DNA of 64,000 nucleotides, from the NCBI GenBank assembly GCA_958009055.1, contig OY253649.1, forward strand, positions 806,001 through 870,000, in the 5' to 3' direction. Shown here piece by piece: positions 31,534 to 43,053 of the stretch. The stretch comes from Choricystis sp. odSpoLacu1 (lineage: Eukaryota; Chlorophyta; Trebouxiophyceae). The notes beneath the pieces were generated by a model that ran no database searches, was not told the origin of the DNA, and saw nothing but the letters and a program-made list of their open reading frames with translations. Both the position numbers and the translations under genes were made by a program. Numbering within the stretch: the stretch's first letter is position 1; the number at the start of each line of letters is the position of its first letter.

Positions 31534-33251
31534 ATGTCCAAAAAACGCAAGGCCTCCATCCTGGTCCAGGATGGCGCGCGCGGCCGCGCCACCACGAAGC
31601 CGCGGCCGCCGCGGGCTGCCCCGACGCCGGCCGCCCCCCCCGCCCCAGCCACGCCGTCTCCCGCTGTTGTCGGCAGTCAGAGTAAACGACAGAGAGCAGC
31701 ACTGCCTGATCGCACGACCGGCCCATCCCCCTTCCGCCCGTCCTCCCCGGTCGCCGCGGTCGCGGCCGCCGCGCTCGACCGCCTGCTCGCCGCCGCCCAG
31801 GGCCACTGCCGGGGCGCCTCCCTGAAGACGCTCACCCTGGGCGCGGCCACCCGCCTACCCAGGCCCCAGGACAGGCGGGCGGCGTACGCGCTGGCGACGC
31901 GGGCGCTGGCCGCGGGCGGCGCGGTGGCAACCGCCCTCGCGTCCGCGGGCGCGTGGCCGCCCCCGCCTCGGCTGACGAGGGGCGCGACGCTCGTGCTGGG
32001 CTACGACCTGGCATTTGGGTCGAAACACTTGTCGAGTGTGGGGTCTGCGGAGCGTTTAATGCTGCCGCTGCGGCCTGCGCTCGCGGCCGCGCAGCGCCCG
32101 CCCCCGCCGCCGCCCCCCCACACGCGCGCTGTGCGCGTCAACACGCTGGCCTGGAGTCGGGAAGATGCGTTGGCCGCGTTGGCCGAGTTCGGCGCTACAG
32201 CCGACCCCATTTTGAGTGATGTAGTGCTGCTGCCTCCATCTGTTGATGTTCACGACTCACCCCACGTCCAGCGCGGCGCGCTCGTCCTGCAGTCGCGCGC
32301 GTCGGCGCTGCCGGCGGCCGCCCTGGCGCCGGAGAGCGGGTGGCGCGTGGTGGACGCGTGCGCAGCTCCGGGGAACAAGACGACCCAGGTGGCAGGTGAG
32401 TGGGTTGGAGTAGGTGGAGGCGACACACACACGCTTTCCCTCTCTCTCTGTGCGCGATGATCGAAGCAATTCAAATAGTCACAACAATCTGAACTCAACC
32501 ACATGAGTGACTCCACATTTACTAACTCATCTTTCGGGACTGAGCGCACGGAGAGAAGGAGAGGGCCACTGCGTCGAGAGAGAACGATCGAAAAACCAAA
32601 AAAACACGACACCAACCCTTCCCCCCCTACACTCCAGCCATGGTCGGCCCGACCGGCCGCGTCACCGCGTACGAGCGCGACCCCGCCCGCCTGCCCATGC
32701 TGCAGGCTTCCGTGGCGCGGGCGGTGGGGGCGGGCGCCATCATCAACGCACAGCTTGGTGATTTTCTCGCTGTCGACCCGGCCTCCCCCCCCGCCTCCGA
32801 GGCGCACGCCGTGTTGCTGGATCCCTCGTGCTCTGGGTCGGGCACCGCGGCCGCGGCCGTGGACGCCGCCCTGGAGGCGGTGCTGGCGGTGGGAGGGGGG
32901 GAGGGCGGGCGCGACGACGCTGACACGCGCGTCGCCCGCCTCGCCGCCTTCCAGCTGGCCGCCCTGCGCCACGCACTCTCTTTTCCTGTGGCCCGCAGGG
33001 TGGTCTACTCCACGTGCTCGGTGCACGTCGCTGAAAACGAGGCGGTCGTCGCCGCCGCACTGGAAGGCGGCGGCAACGCGCCCCCCGCGCGCGCCGCGGG
33101 ATGGCGCCTGGCCACCGCCCTGCCGGCCTGGCCCACGCGAGGCGAGCGCGGAGGCCCCCTGTGTGACGCAGACGCGGACGCCGTCATCAGGGCGGAGGCG
33201 GGGGACGGCACCGACGGTTTTTTTGTGGCGATGTTTGAGAGGGAGCGGTGA
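31534..33251 (+). CDS. NSUN5: NSUN5/Rcm1-like rRNA m5C methyltransferase
   Basis: Exons 31534-32395 and 32638-33251 join G|CC in phase, 491 residues. A Lys/Arg/Pro-rich nuclear or nucleolar leader precedes the RNMT fold. SAM site DACAAPGNKTTQVA, then VTAYERDPARLPMLQA, QLGDFLAVDPAS, LLDPSCSGSGTA (motif IV with the release Cys) and YSTCSVHVAENEAVV (motif VI with the nucleophilic Cys in TCS). The order is that of Nop2/Sun enzymes; AYERDPARLPML and the ending GTDGFFVAMFERE fit NSUN5, which methylates a single cytosine in helix 70 of the large rRNA. The 242-bp intron shows no embedded gene. Confidence 0.85.
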
Positions 33252-33425
33252 GAAGAGAGAGAAACGTGCAGTTTTTTTGGTTTTGTTCACAACACTTGCA
33301 GACAACAAAAGACATGCCTGATTTTTTTACAGACACAGAAGCAGAGCGCTGGTGGCGGGGAGCGCAGGCCACGCGGAAGAAACAAGAAAGAACTATCGCC
33401 ACCCCCTGGCTTCATCCCCACGCGA

Positions 33426-33773
33426 TCAAACTCCTACCTCCTCCGCCACCACACCACTCCTCTTGGCTGCCGCCGCCCACCTCAGCCTCGCCTTCCTCAC
33501 TTTCACAGCCGCCGCCGCCGCCTGCTCATGTTTGCGCCGCGCCGCGTCGGCCGTCGTTTCCGCCGCCTTGCGCCACGCCGCCCGAAACCGGTTGCGTCCA
33601 GTGGCGGGCTTGAGGGCTGCCTTGCGCGCGGCGGGCGTCAGGGTGGCGGCGGCGGCGGTGGAGGAGGACGGGGTGGCCGCGGCGGCCGACGATGCGACGT
33701 TGCGCGCGGTGGCATCGGCGCCCCGCCGCAGGGCGGCTCGAAGTAAGGTGACGGCTGGTGTGGCTGCTTGCAT
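33426..33773 (-). CDS. Small Ala-rich basic protein of unknown function
   Basis: ATG at 33773, stop at 33426, 115 residues. The sequence alternates Ala with Arg/Lys and contains RNRFRAAWRKAAETTADAAR and KVRKARLRWAAAAKR, which would be a long basic amphipathic helix. An N-terminal MQAATPAVTLLRAALRRGAD resembles a mitochondrial presequence. It lies between the convergent end of NSUN5 and the end of the ABC transporter (same strand, 158 bp away). I do not recognise it. Ala-rich ORFs arise by chance in GC-rich DNA, so this remains tentative. Confidence 0.3.
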   Translation of the reverse strand: MQAATPAVTLLRAALRRGADATARNVASSAAAATPSSSTAAAATLTPAARKAALKPATGRNRFRAAWRKAAETTADAARRKHEQAAAAAVKVRKARLRWAAAAKRSGVVAEEVGV

Positions 33774-33931
33774 TGCGCCGCGCAATTGGTTGTTGTGCGG
33801 GGTAGGAAACACAGTCTAAAAGATACTAACACGGTTTTTTTTATTTTTGGTCGATTCCCTTTTCACCTCCTCTTCCTCCTCCCGTTTCAGCACGCACACA
33901 CACACTACCCCCCATCTTATCATCACTCCCA

Positions 33932-36312
33932 TCACTTGCGTACCTCCTCCACGTGCCACCCTTTGTCCCCCTTCGCCCCCCGCACCCCGTCAAAGTGCAC
34001 AATCCGGTGGTGGAACTTTTTGAGCGCGGGCCTGTGCGCGATCGACAGCACGGTCACGCCCGCCGCAATGACGGCGCCGTACAGGTCGGCTTCACCATCC
34101 GCCGACACCGCACTGGTGGCTTCATCCAGCACGGCAAAGCGGGGGCGGTGGAACAGGAGGCGCGCCAGGGCGAGGCGTTGTTTCTCGCCGCCACTGAGTG
34201 TCTCCGTCCACGGCTGCACCGCGTCAAAGCCGCGCCCCCGGGCCAGCAGGTAGTCCAGCCCCACCGCGTCCAGGCAGGCGGCCAGCGCGTCGTCCACGCC
34301 GGCCGTGGGGGTGTGCCCGCGCGGCAGCGCGCCAAACGCGACGCGGTCCGCGGGCGGCGCGGACCGCCACACCGACCGCGGGGGCAGGGGGTACAGCAGC
34401 TGGTCGCGCAGGGTGCCGGTGACGAGGTAGGGGCGTTGGGACAGGTAGAAGATGTCCTCCGGGGCGGGGGGCAACGACGCGGCCGCCGACGAGGGGCCAC
34501 AGACCCGCCAGCACACGCAGCAGGGACGACTTGCCCGACCCGTTGGGGCCCATGACCATGACGGACTGGCCGGGCGTGACGGAGAAGGTCAGATTGCGCA
34601 CCAACGGGGTGCCGTCGGGCGCGTTGAGGGCGACCCCGTCAAACGCGACGACGTCCCCCGTCTCACGCACGGGGTCGGCAATCACCTCCCCCCCTTCATC
34701 CAGCACCAGGGCCAGGCAGGAGGACGACACGTTGCGCAGGTACAGGTCGCGGGCGACGGTGGCGGGGTCTCCGGCGGCGAGGCGGTCGACGGATTCGAGC
34801 AGCTCGGCGACGCGCGACGTGTGGCCCGCGAGCGTCGTCACCCGCTTGTACGCCAGCACCAGGTCCCCCACCCCGCGCGCCGTGTTCTGGAGGAGGCGCA
34901 TGGAGCAAATGTAGTTCTGGGTGATGTCGTCGCGGGAGCCGCGGGCGGAGGGGGCGGCAAAGTAGAGGGGGGCCGCGTAGACGAGCAGCGCGACCACGGA
35001 GGCCGCATATTTGATGGCGTAGCCGTCGGCCACGCCCTGGACGAAGCGTTGGAAGGCGGACAGGCGGCCGTGGGCGAGGAGGCGGTCCACGTGGGCGTCC
35101 AGGATGAGGCGCTCCGCGGCGCCGGCGGGCGGGTCGTTGAACGCGACGTCCTCGGCCGCGGCCGCGAGCCGCGAGTGCGCCGCCCGCAGCGCCCCCGACA
35201 GCCCCGTCTCCTGGGCCGTCATCAGCGCCAGTGGGGGTGAGATGGCGCGCAGCAGGGAGGCGGAGGCGAGGTAGTAGAGGTAGAGCCCCATTTGGCCTTT
35301 GTAGCCCATGATGGTCGCGAGCGACCGCGTGAACAGCGCGACGTCCAGGGCGGGTTTGAACGTGTACGAGTAGAGTTCTGCGACGGCCGCCGAAAACTTC
35401 TCCACGTCCTCCGTGATGCGTTGGTCGGCGTGGGTGAGGCCGCCGAGGGCGCACGCAGCATAGTAGGCGCGGTTCGATGTGTACGCGGTGTGCAGGTGCT
35501 TGGACAGCCTCGACTGGAACGCCAGTTGAATCCGCTTTTGAAAAAGTTTCAACCCCGCATTGACGGCGGCGGCGGGGAGGGCGACAGCGGCAAAGGCGGC
35601 CAGGCCGGCGCCAAAGCGGGAGAAGCATTGCGCAATCAGGTGGCGGCCTGCGCGGGCTTCAATGCGGGAGATGTAGTCGGTCAGCAGGGTGCGGGACACC
35701 AGGAGGGCGCCCTGGAGGGCGATGAGGCCGGCCTCGGGGGAGGTGGGGGACGGGACGCAGCTGTGTGGGTGGGTGGGTGAGGCGGGTCGATTGTTTTGTG
35801 CCAACTTTGGCCCCCACGCCAGCCACACACTCCCCAAAAAGCAACGACTCACATCGCCAGAATGTGCTTCAACCTGCGCGCAAACACGCCGTCCACCGCG
35901 ACGCGCTGCTTGCCCCCCGGCGCCGCGCGGCGGCGCCGCGCGGCGCCGTCTTCGGACGCCTCCACCAACGCCTTTTGAGCGCGGCGGGCGGCGAGCAGGG
36001 ACACGCGCAAGCGCAGCACGCCGACGGCGCCGCCCGCGAGGACGGAGAGCTGGGTGATGTGGAGGGGGGGGGGGGGGCGGGGGGGGGGGTCGGAGGGCGG
36101 ACGAAAAAAAAACCGCGCGCGCGCGCGCACGACCGGGCGCATGAAGCCCGAAAACGAAAAACAGGGGGCGCCCTCGACACGTTGTGCTCCTTTCTCCACC
36201 ACACCCACACACACACCCACAAACTCACCGCCAGCACGCGCTTGTGGGCGGGGGTCAGGGCCGCCACGTCGGCAATCCCGTACTCGCGGCGGCGGCGCGC
36301 GATGGGCGGCAT
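33932..36312 (-). CDS. Peroxisomal ABC half-transporter, subfamily D
   Basis: Exons 36312-36229, 36049-35853 and 35760-33932; all junction phases agree. Transmembrane domain landmarks: TLLTDYISRIEARAGRHLIA, YTSNRAYYAACALGGLTHAD followed by QRITEDVEKFSAAVAELYSY. Nucleotide-binding domain: Walker A GPNGSGKSSLLRVLAGLWP, then EDIFYLSQRPYLVTGTLRDQ, signature LSGGEKQRLALAR, Walker B FAVLDEATSAVS, and the H-loop in LSIAHRP. The NADQRI-like HADQRITEDV and the ISQRPY-like box are characteristic of ABCD/PMP70-ALDP transporters, which carry fatty acyl-CoA into peroxisomes as dimers. About 703 residues, as expected. One base is missing or extra at the G4 run 34493-34496, just after Walker A. Confidence 0.88.
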
Positions 36313-36683
36313 TCGGAGTGTGTGTGGGGGGCGTTCGAAAGGGGGACAGCGCGTGCGACACGCGATGAGTGTTACCGCCTGCGGGACGCGGCAGTTGAAC
36401 TGACCGAGAGTCAGACGACGTGCCGACGCGTGACGGGAGGGGGCGTCGCGCGGGGGGAGGAGAGAGACGTTCGTGCGAGGGCACGCGAAACGGCAGAGGA
36501 GAAGTGGTCGACGACGTGCACCAACTCTACTCGACCATCGAGAAGAGGGTCGACGGCGCCGTCGACCCACAGCCCTCCAACTCGCAGCCCCGCCTACGTG
36601 TCCGTGACCACCGTACTTTCATCTAGTGTGATCTTGCACTTAAAAACCCCAGAAACAAAAAAAAAACAAAAAAACGCGCATCA
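36313..36683. other. Intergenic region, TTC4 to ABCD
   Basis: 371 bp between two same-strand genes. Contains a perfect 20-bp palindrome (listed separately). A 68-codon ORF on the plus strand here is not supported by composition or homology. Confidence 0.4.
36548..36567. repeat. Perfect 20-bp palindrome
   Basis: GGTCGACGGCGCCGTCGACC is its own reverse complement, including two SalI-type GTCGAC sites. It sits in the upstream region of the ABC transporter gene. Confidence 0.9.
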
Positions 36684-37866
36684 TCAAACCCCATCGCTTT
36701 CGACAAACCGGTCCCTGTACGCCGTCCCCTTGGCCACCACAAAGAACACAGGCACCCCGGGCACCACGAGGTCGGGCGCCGCCAGCACGTCCGCCAGGGG
36801 CAGGGACTCATCCACCCGCACCCAGCGCGCGGCGCGCGGGCCATACCGCTCGGGGGGGGCCGCGGCCACCCCTTCAGGCCACCCACCGTGCAGGCACTCT
36901 ATCAAGGCAGGCACCTCCAACGGTTGCGTCGCGTGGGACAGGTAGTACAGCTCCACGGACGCCCGGGTGTAGGCGTGCGCGTCGTCCCACTCGAGTGGGG
37001 GGGCGGCCTCGCAAAACAACTCGTCCAGGTGGGCGCACAGCGGCACACCCTCATCCGCCACCTCCACCACGTCGCGCGCGCCCCCGGCTTCAGGGTAGAC
37101 AAAGACGAGGGGCCAGAGGAGGGTGGACGTGTCGGGACAAAGGGCGGGCCTGCGCGCGCCGACTCGGTCGAGTTGAGGAAGGCCGACACGCACGCCGCGC
37201 GCCGCGATGGCGGTGGCCACGGCGGCGGCGGGAGCGCGGGCGGCGGCAGCCGCGGCTGCGCGGGCCGCGGCGGCGGCCTCAGCCTTGGTGCGGGAGGCGG
37301 CGAGTTCAGAGGAGAGGGCGGTCAACGCCGCGTGCCCGGGGCGCGGCCGCCAGGCCGCCCGCCACCGCGGCGCCCGCCGTCTCCCACTCGCCCAGCCGCC
37401 CCGCCGCCCTGGCAGCCCGGTGCCACGCTTTGACGGCGGCCGGGTCGGCCGCGGTCGCAGCCGTCGCGTCGGCCAGGGCAGACCGATCGTTGCGCAGCGT
37501 CAGGTGCGCTTGCGCCCGGTTGGACAGCAGGGCGACGCGCAGGGCGGGCAGGCCCTCTTCCTCCGTGCCTTCGAGGCCTGCAATCAGCCCCAGCGCTTGT
37601 GTGTACAGTTTGACCGCTTCAGCCACGTAGAACCGTTTGCCCAGTTGCAGTCCCCGCGCCAGCGCATCGTTCCCCTGCACCTTCAACGTTTCCGCCCGCT
37701 CCGCCGGCGAACTCTCCTCCCGCAACGCTTGGATGGCCAGGGCGTCCGGGTGGTTGGAGTCGGAGGATAAGTCAGCGTCCCAGAAAGCGCAGGGCAGGTC
37801 GGAGTTGTCGAGCGCGACGGCGGCGGGGGTGGGCAGGGGGACGCCGTAAGTTTGGTCGGTCGTCAT
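36684..37866 (-). CDS. TTC4: TTC4/Cns1-like Hsp90 co-chaperone
   Basis: ATG at 37866, TGA at 36684, single exon, about 393 residues, the family length. N-terminal half: ALREESSPAERAETLKVQGN, DALARGLQLGKRFYVAEAVK, LYTQAL, VALLSNRAQAHLTLRNDRSA, LADATAATAADPAAVKAWHR, RAARAAGRLGEWETA: three TPR units of the Hsp90/Hsp70-clamp type. The second half has the conserved C-terminal domain: LWPLVFVYPEAGGARDVV, LDELFCEAAPPLEWDDAHAY and VELYYLSHATQPL. Cns1/TTC4 helps fold translation factors with Hsp90. The frame shifts by one in the CCCGGGG at 37335-37341. Divergent from alanine aminotransferase with 248 bp between starts. Confidence 0.85.
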
Positions 37867-38114
37867 GGTGTGTGTGGGTGTGGAAGGGACGCGGGGGCCA
37901 CAACGGCGCGCAACCGGCCCCGCGGGCGTGCGAATTTCGACGCAAAAAGCCGCCGAGAGGAGTGAGACAACGCCTTTTGACGGAAAAAAAAAACAAGCCT
38001 CACTTCTCGGCTTCTTTACCAGTCCACACACACACGCACACGGGAGGTCAGAACGACCCTTCCTCACACACACACTACCCCTTTTCTCTCTCGCCCACCA
38101 CGAGACGCGCCGCC
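37867..38114. promoter_or_regulatory. Divergent promoter, TTC4 / AlaAT
   Basis: 248 bp between opposed ATGs. A ten-A run at about 37983-37992 and CA-rich sequence before the AlaAT start; no TATA box. Confidence 0.45.
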
Positions 38115-40127
38115 ATGGGGCTGACCACCCTGCTCAAGCGGTCGCACGCGACCACGGGCGTCGCCGCGCCCGCCAACGGGCTGGCCAACAAGGCGGGCGA
38201 GCCGCCCGTGAACGACATTGATGGCAAGGTGAGAGTGTAGCGGAGGGTTGGGGGTACGCGCGGCCCGCGTCGAAGCACAGACCCGCGCGCTCGCACGTGG
38301 GAGAGAATGGGTCGAGCCGTGCGTGTGTGTGTTGGGCTTGGGCTCCTCGCCCTCCTGCCCGCCCCCACCGGGCCACACTGCGGCTCCAAGCTGCAGCCGG
38401 TGCGGACGTGGGACGCAGGAGCGGGTTCGCGTTCCCCGCGGCTGTGGCAAAACAACCCCGCGCACGGTCGCGTGCGTGTTTTGGCGTCGTGCATGCGTGG
38501 CGCCGAAGCAAAGAAAGCGCTGCCGTTCCGGCCCCGCCACCCCCCCTCTTGAGAACTGAGGCAGCGTGTGCTCAATCACGCTCGTCCGCGGGTGGCGCTG
38601 GCGGGTGCAAGAAAAGGGTGGGTGACGCGCCCGCGGTCGAAACCAAACCCCCACACACCTACAAAGCCTCTCCCACGCGCGCCCTCACCCCCCACCTTCC
38701 TCCACACCCCTCCCCACCACCCCCAGGTCCTCCACCCCGACCTCATCAACGCCAACATGCGCGCCGCCCAGTACGCCGTGCGCGGCGAACTCTACCTCAA
38801 GGGCGAGGCCCTGCGCAAGGCGGGGCGCGACATTCTGTACACCAACGTCGGCAACCCGCACTCGGTGGGTGGCGCCCCCGTCACCTTTGTGCGCCAGGTG
38901 CTGGCCCTGGTGGCCGCCCCCTTCCTGATGGATGGGCCGGCTGCGGCCGCGTTTCCGGCGGACGCGCTGGCTCGTGCGCGCCAGATTCTGACCTACTTCC
39001 CGGGTGGTGTCGGCGCCTACTCCGACTCGCGCGGCGCGCCGGGCATCCGGGCCGAAGTCGCCGCCTTCATCGAGCGCCGGGACGGCGTCCCCTCCTCCCC
39101 GGACGCCATCTTCTTGACGGAGGGGGCGTCGCCCGCCGTCAAATACATTCTGAACGCCCTGATCCGAGACGCGCGCGACGGCATCCTGACCCCCATCCCC
39201 CAGTACCCGCTCTACTCGGCATGCATCCAGCAGTATGGCGGCACCCTGGTGCCGTACGAGCTGGACGAGGAGGCGGGGTGGGGCATGGATGTGGGGGGGC
39301 TGCGTGCGTGCGCGCGCGCCGCGCGCGCAGCGCGCGGCGTCGCGCCGCGCGCCCTCGTCTTCATCAACCCGGGCAACCCCACGGGCCAGACCCTGTCCGA
39401 AGCCAACCTGCGCGACATCGTCAAGTTCGCGCACGAGGAGAGGGTGGTGCTGATGGCGGATGAAGTCTACCAAGAAAACGTGTACGGCGGCCGCCCCTTT
39501 GTGTCGGCCAAAAAAGTGTTGGCCGCCATGGGCGAGCCCTACGCCTCCTCCGTCGAGCTCGTCTCCTTCCACACCGTGTCCAAGGGCTCCACGGGCGAGT
39601 GCGGGCTGCGGGGGGGGTACATGGAGGCGGTGAACATTTTGCCCGTGACGATCGACGAGATTTACAAAATCTCGTCGATCAACCTGTGCCCCAACACCCT
39701 GGGCCAGGTTGCCGTCGCCCTGATGGTGACGCCCCCCACCGGCGAGTCCGCCACCGAGTACGCCACCCAGCGGGCGGCCACGATCGAGACGTACAAGCGG
39801 CGCGGCGCGCGGATCGCGGCCGCCTTCAACGCGTGCGAGGGCGTCACGTGCAACCCCACTGAAGGCGCCATGTACGCCTTCCCCCGCATCCGCCTGCCGC
39901 CCAAGGCGGTGGACGCTGCCGCGGTGGCGGGCAAGGCGCCGGACACGTGGTACTGTTTGAAACTGGTCGAAGCGACGGGCATTCTGACGGTGCCTGGCTC
40001 TGGGTTTGGCCAAAAGGAGGGCACGTTCCACCTGCGCACCACGATCCTGCCGTCCGACGACCGCATCGACAAGCTGGTGGCCGACTTCTCCGCGTTCCAC
40101 GCTAAGCTGATGGACGAGTACCGGTGA
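38115..40127 (+). CDS. Alanine aminotransferase
   Basis: Exons 38115-38228 and 38727-40127 join in phase, 504 residues. The second exon begins VLHPDLINANMRAAQYAVRG, the usual AlaAT opening, and continues with ILYTNVGNPHSVG, LTYFPGGVGAYSDSRGAPGI, IFLTEGASPAVKYIL, IPQYPLYSACIQQYGG, FINPGNPTGQTLSEANL and VLMADEVYQENVYGGRPFVS. The PLP lysine is in SFHTVSKGSTGECGLRGGYM. C-terminus FGQKEGTFHLRTTILP. The enzyme interconverts alanine and 2-oxoglutarate with pyruvate and glutamate, linking carbon and nitrogen metabolism and hypoxic fermentation. The 38-residue exon 1 could act as a mitochondrial targeting extension. The 498-bp intron has no supported gene. Confidence 0.95.
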
Positions 40128-40398
40128 AGGGACAGGGTGTTAGGGGGGGGAATGGAGAGGTAGACACGCAAAAAGCCGGGAGCACACACACAAAAAAAAA
40201 ACACAAGGGAGAGAGAGCGAGGGAGAGAGAGAGAGACGCGGGCGGGAGAAGCTGTGGTGTGTGGGAGAGAGTCGACGAGTGTTCTTTTCCCTTTTTCCTT
40301 TTTGACGTTTTCGTCCCGCTGTGTAACATCAAAATTTTGATTGATTTTGGGGACACCACGTGTCTCTCTCTCTCTCTCTCCATCACTTCCCCATCTCA

Positions 40399-41979
40399 TC
40401 ACAGTTTCTTGGGCAGCAGCGCCCGCTGCGCCCCCTCCAGCGTGTTCTGCAGCAGCATCGTGATCGTCATGGGGCCGACACCCCCCGGCACGGGAGTGAT
40501 CGCGCCCGCCACGGCCGCCACCTCGTCAAACGCGACGTCGCCCACCAGGCGGTAGCCCCGCTTCTTGGACGCGTCGGGGACGGGGTTGGTGCCGACATCG
40601 ATGACCGCTGCCCCCGGTTTGATCCAGTCCCCTTTCACCATCTCCGCCGACCCAGCCGCCGCAATGACGATGTCCGCCTGCCGCACAATGTCGGCCGCGT
40701 CCTTGGTGCGGGAGTGGACGATGGTGACGGTGGCGTCCTTCTTCATGAGGAGGCAGGCAGCGGGCAGCCCGACGATGTTCGACCGCCCCACCACCACAGC
40801 CCTCGCGCCCGCAATCTTGACGCCACTCCTCTCCAGCAGCTCGACGCACCCTTTCGGCGTGCACGACACGTACAGCGGGTCCCGGCCCCGCATGGCGAGG
40901 GCCCCAATGTTGGCGGGGTGGAAACCATCCACATCTTTTTCCAGGGTGATCGCGTCCAGCACGGTGCGTTCATCGATGTGGGCCGGCAGGGGGAGCTGCA
41001 CCAGGATGCCGTGGACGCGGGGGTCGGCGTTGTAGTCGGCGACGACCTGTGGAAGGGAGGAACGGGAAAGGTTTTTTGGTGTGAAAAAAAAAACGTGAAA
41101 AAACAAAAAGAAATAAAGTGTGCACGCGCGCGCGCCCCGGGCCAGACGGACGGGGACCGGCAACCGGGCGAGTCAGTTGGCAAGAGGACACACCAAAGGC
41201 GGTGCCCCTCTTGCCGACCACACTCTGCGCGCGAAACGTTTTCAATCTGGCGCTCTAGCATACCCTCCCACGCTGGGACCAGAGGCCCCCTGGGTTGTTA
41301 AACACAGGGAGCGTGGCCAGGCGCAACGAGGCCAAGAGAGCGCGTGTATGGTGGTGGTGGGCACGTGATGTGTAAACCCCCAAAACAAACAAAAAACGAC
41401 TCACCTTCAACAGTTCCTCCTGCGTCACGCTCTCCGGCAGGTAGCTGGCGAACGACTCGATGCCCACCTCTTCGCAAGCCTTCACCTTGGACCGGACATA
41501 TGTCTCCGAGTCGCCGCGCGCGCCGACGAGGACGACGGCGAGGCCGGGGACGCCGCCGCCCGACGCGCTGGCGAGCTTCTCAACTTCAGCCTTGATCTCG
41601 CCTCTGATGGTGGCGGCGATGGCTTTGCCATCGATGATGGTGGCGATGTGGCCGTCGCCGACGGCTTCTGGGTAGGGTGAAGGGGGGGAAAGCGTCAGGC
41701 GGCAGAAAAAAAAAAAAAAAACGGGCGCACAGCCGTCCGGCGTTGGGTCGTGGCAACTGCGCCGATTGGCACACCAACCTAAGTCACTGAAGCACCCCCC
41801 TAGCACGCACCAGCAGCCATGGCGGCAGCAACGACGGCGGCGCGAGACGGGCGGGGCGCCGGCAAAGAGGCGGCGACAGCGGCGCGCGCGGTCGGGCGGG
41901 CGGCGCGGGGGGGGGTGCGGGCGTGGACCGTGGGTGCAGCGGTCGACGGCAGCGAGTGACGGGCCAGGGCGGTGGCCAT
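40399..41979 (-). CDS. FOLD: Plastid methylenetetrahydrofolate dehydrogenase/cyclohydrolase
   Basis: Exons 41979-41811, 41667-41405 and 41046-40399, all in phase, 359 residues. Exon 1 is a plastid-type transit peptide (MATALARHSLPSTAAPTVHA). Exon 2 has IIDGKAIAATIRGEIKAEVE and VVLVGARGDSETYVRSKVKA (catalytic Lys in the YxxxK). Exon 3 has HGILVQLPLPAHIDERTVLD, DVDGFHPANIGALAM, CTPKGCVELL, VVVGRSNIVGLPAACLL (NADP site) and PVPGGVGPMTITMLL. FolD interconverts 5,10-methylene- and 10-formyl-THF. The monofunctional-pair FolD type without a synthetase domain is the plant plastid form. Same strand as the small D-box gene upstream, 234 bp apart. Confidence 0.93.
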
Positions 41980-42213
41980 TCGCCAGGGCAGAGAGAGGAG
42001 AGAGGGAGAGAAGGAGAGGGAAGGAAAATCGATTGTGTCCGTTTTTTTCCGTTGGCGTTGCGGCAGCAGGAAATCCCCCGCCACGCCTGAGTTTATTTTC
42101 ATCTCGATGCATGTGAGCGAATCCCGCTGTCTCGCGAGTCATTGTTGCGATGCCCACGCGTTATTAAAAAACAAAGCAAAAAACACAAAGCAGCCGCCGC
42201 ACACACACCTCTC

Positions 42214-42896
42214 TTACGCGGGCGACGCGTCGCTGCCGACGACGACGCTGTCCCCTGCAGGCGACCCGCTCGGGGCGGCCAGCAGGGACGCTAAGGCGTC
42301 GTCCAGTGAGGGTGGCGAGGGCGCAGCGTCGGTGGCCCAGTCTGGGTGTGGAGTGTGGTGGAAGAGGTGGTGAGAATCACGCCGCCGCCGATAGAGAAAC
42401 AAACGCCACCTCCCTCCTCCCTGAACTCACCATCCTCCACGCGCGCCGGTGACCCCGGCTCCGACGGCGGCCGGTCCCCCTCGTCCAGCACTGCAAACGC
42501 GGGGGGCGGGAGTGTGGGCACACCACCACCATACCGCAGCGCCCCAGCGCACAGCGCCGCCACGCGTGCGGCGGTCGCCGCTTCAGCGGCCGACTCAGCC
42601 AGCACGTTCTGCGCCGCCAACGACAGGCCGGCCAGGGCCTCGGGCCGGTCGGGCGGCGCGAGCGCCGCGGTCATTGGCGGCAGCGCGGCGCGCGGCTGCG
42701 CGACGGCGGCCGCCGGCCTCGGCGGCCGCGCCGACGGCTGCGCGTCCACCACCACGCTCGCCTTGGGGGCGGGCGTGGCGCCGCGCACGTTGGTGAGGTC
42801 GCCCAGCGCGCGGCGGCGCGCCATGGTGGCGGGCGTCGTCACGCTCGCCTTGCCGACGGGGGGCGCGGCCGCGTTCTCGTCGTGCAGGGCATGCAT
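42214..42896 (-). CDS. Small acidic protein with RxxLGDLTN box
   Basis: Exons 42896-42431 and 42341-42214 (TAA) join G|AC in phase, 197 residues. Residues 25-36 read ATMARRRALGDLTN, the sort of D-box/LGD(L/I)(S/T)N motif seen at the N-terminus of cyclins, securins and other APC/C substrates. It also has an Ala/Pro-rich middle, LAGLSLAAQNVLAESAAEAA, and an acidic C-terminus (RVEDDWATDAAPSPPSLDDA). There is no cyclin box. A securin-like or other mitotic regulator is possible, but this is inference from one motif. The frame stays open 15 codons upstream to a good acceptor at 42942-42944, so the true start may be in an upstream exon that overlaps the DUF1295 gene. Confidence 0.55.
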
Positions 42897-43053
42897 GGTG
42901 GAGTGCAGTGCGGTGGCGACGAGGCGGGCGTCGAAGGAGTGCTGCGTGTGGTTTGGGAGGGCGCGCGGGGGGGCGAGAGTTTGTGTGGCGACGCGACGAA
43001 ATTGCGTCTTGTTTTGTTTTGTTTTTCTTTGCTCAACCTTCTCTCTCTCCCTC

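Noticed and set aside
36420..36626. 68-codon plus-strand ORF with VVDDVHQLYSTIEKRVDGAV
   Set aside because: Some well-mixed sequence, but the rest is Arg-rich, there is no upstream signal and it overlaps the palindrome; not enough to call a gene.
38229..38726. ORFs in the AlaAT first intron
   Set aside because: No domain, no conserved pattern; the intron has normal donor and acceptor and in-phase exons.
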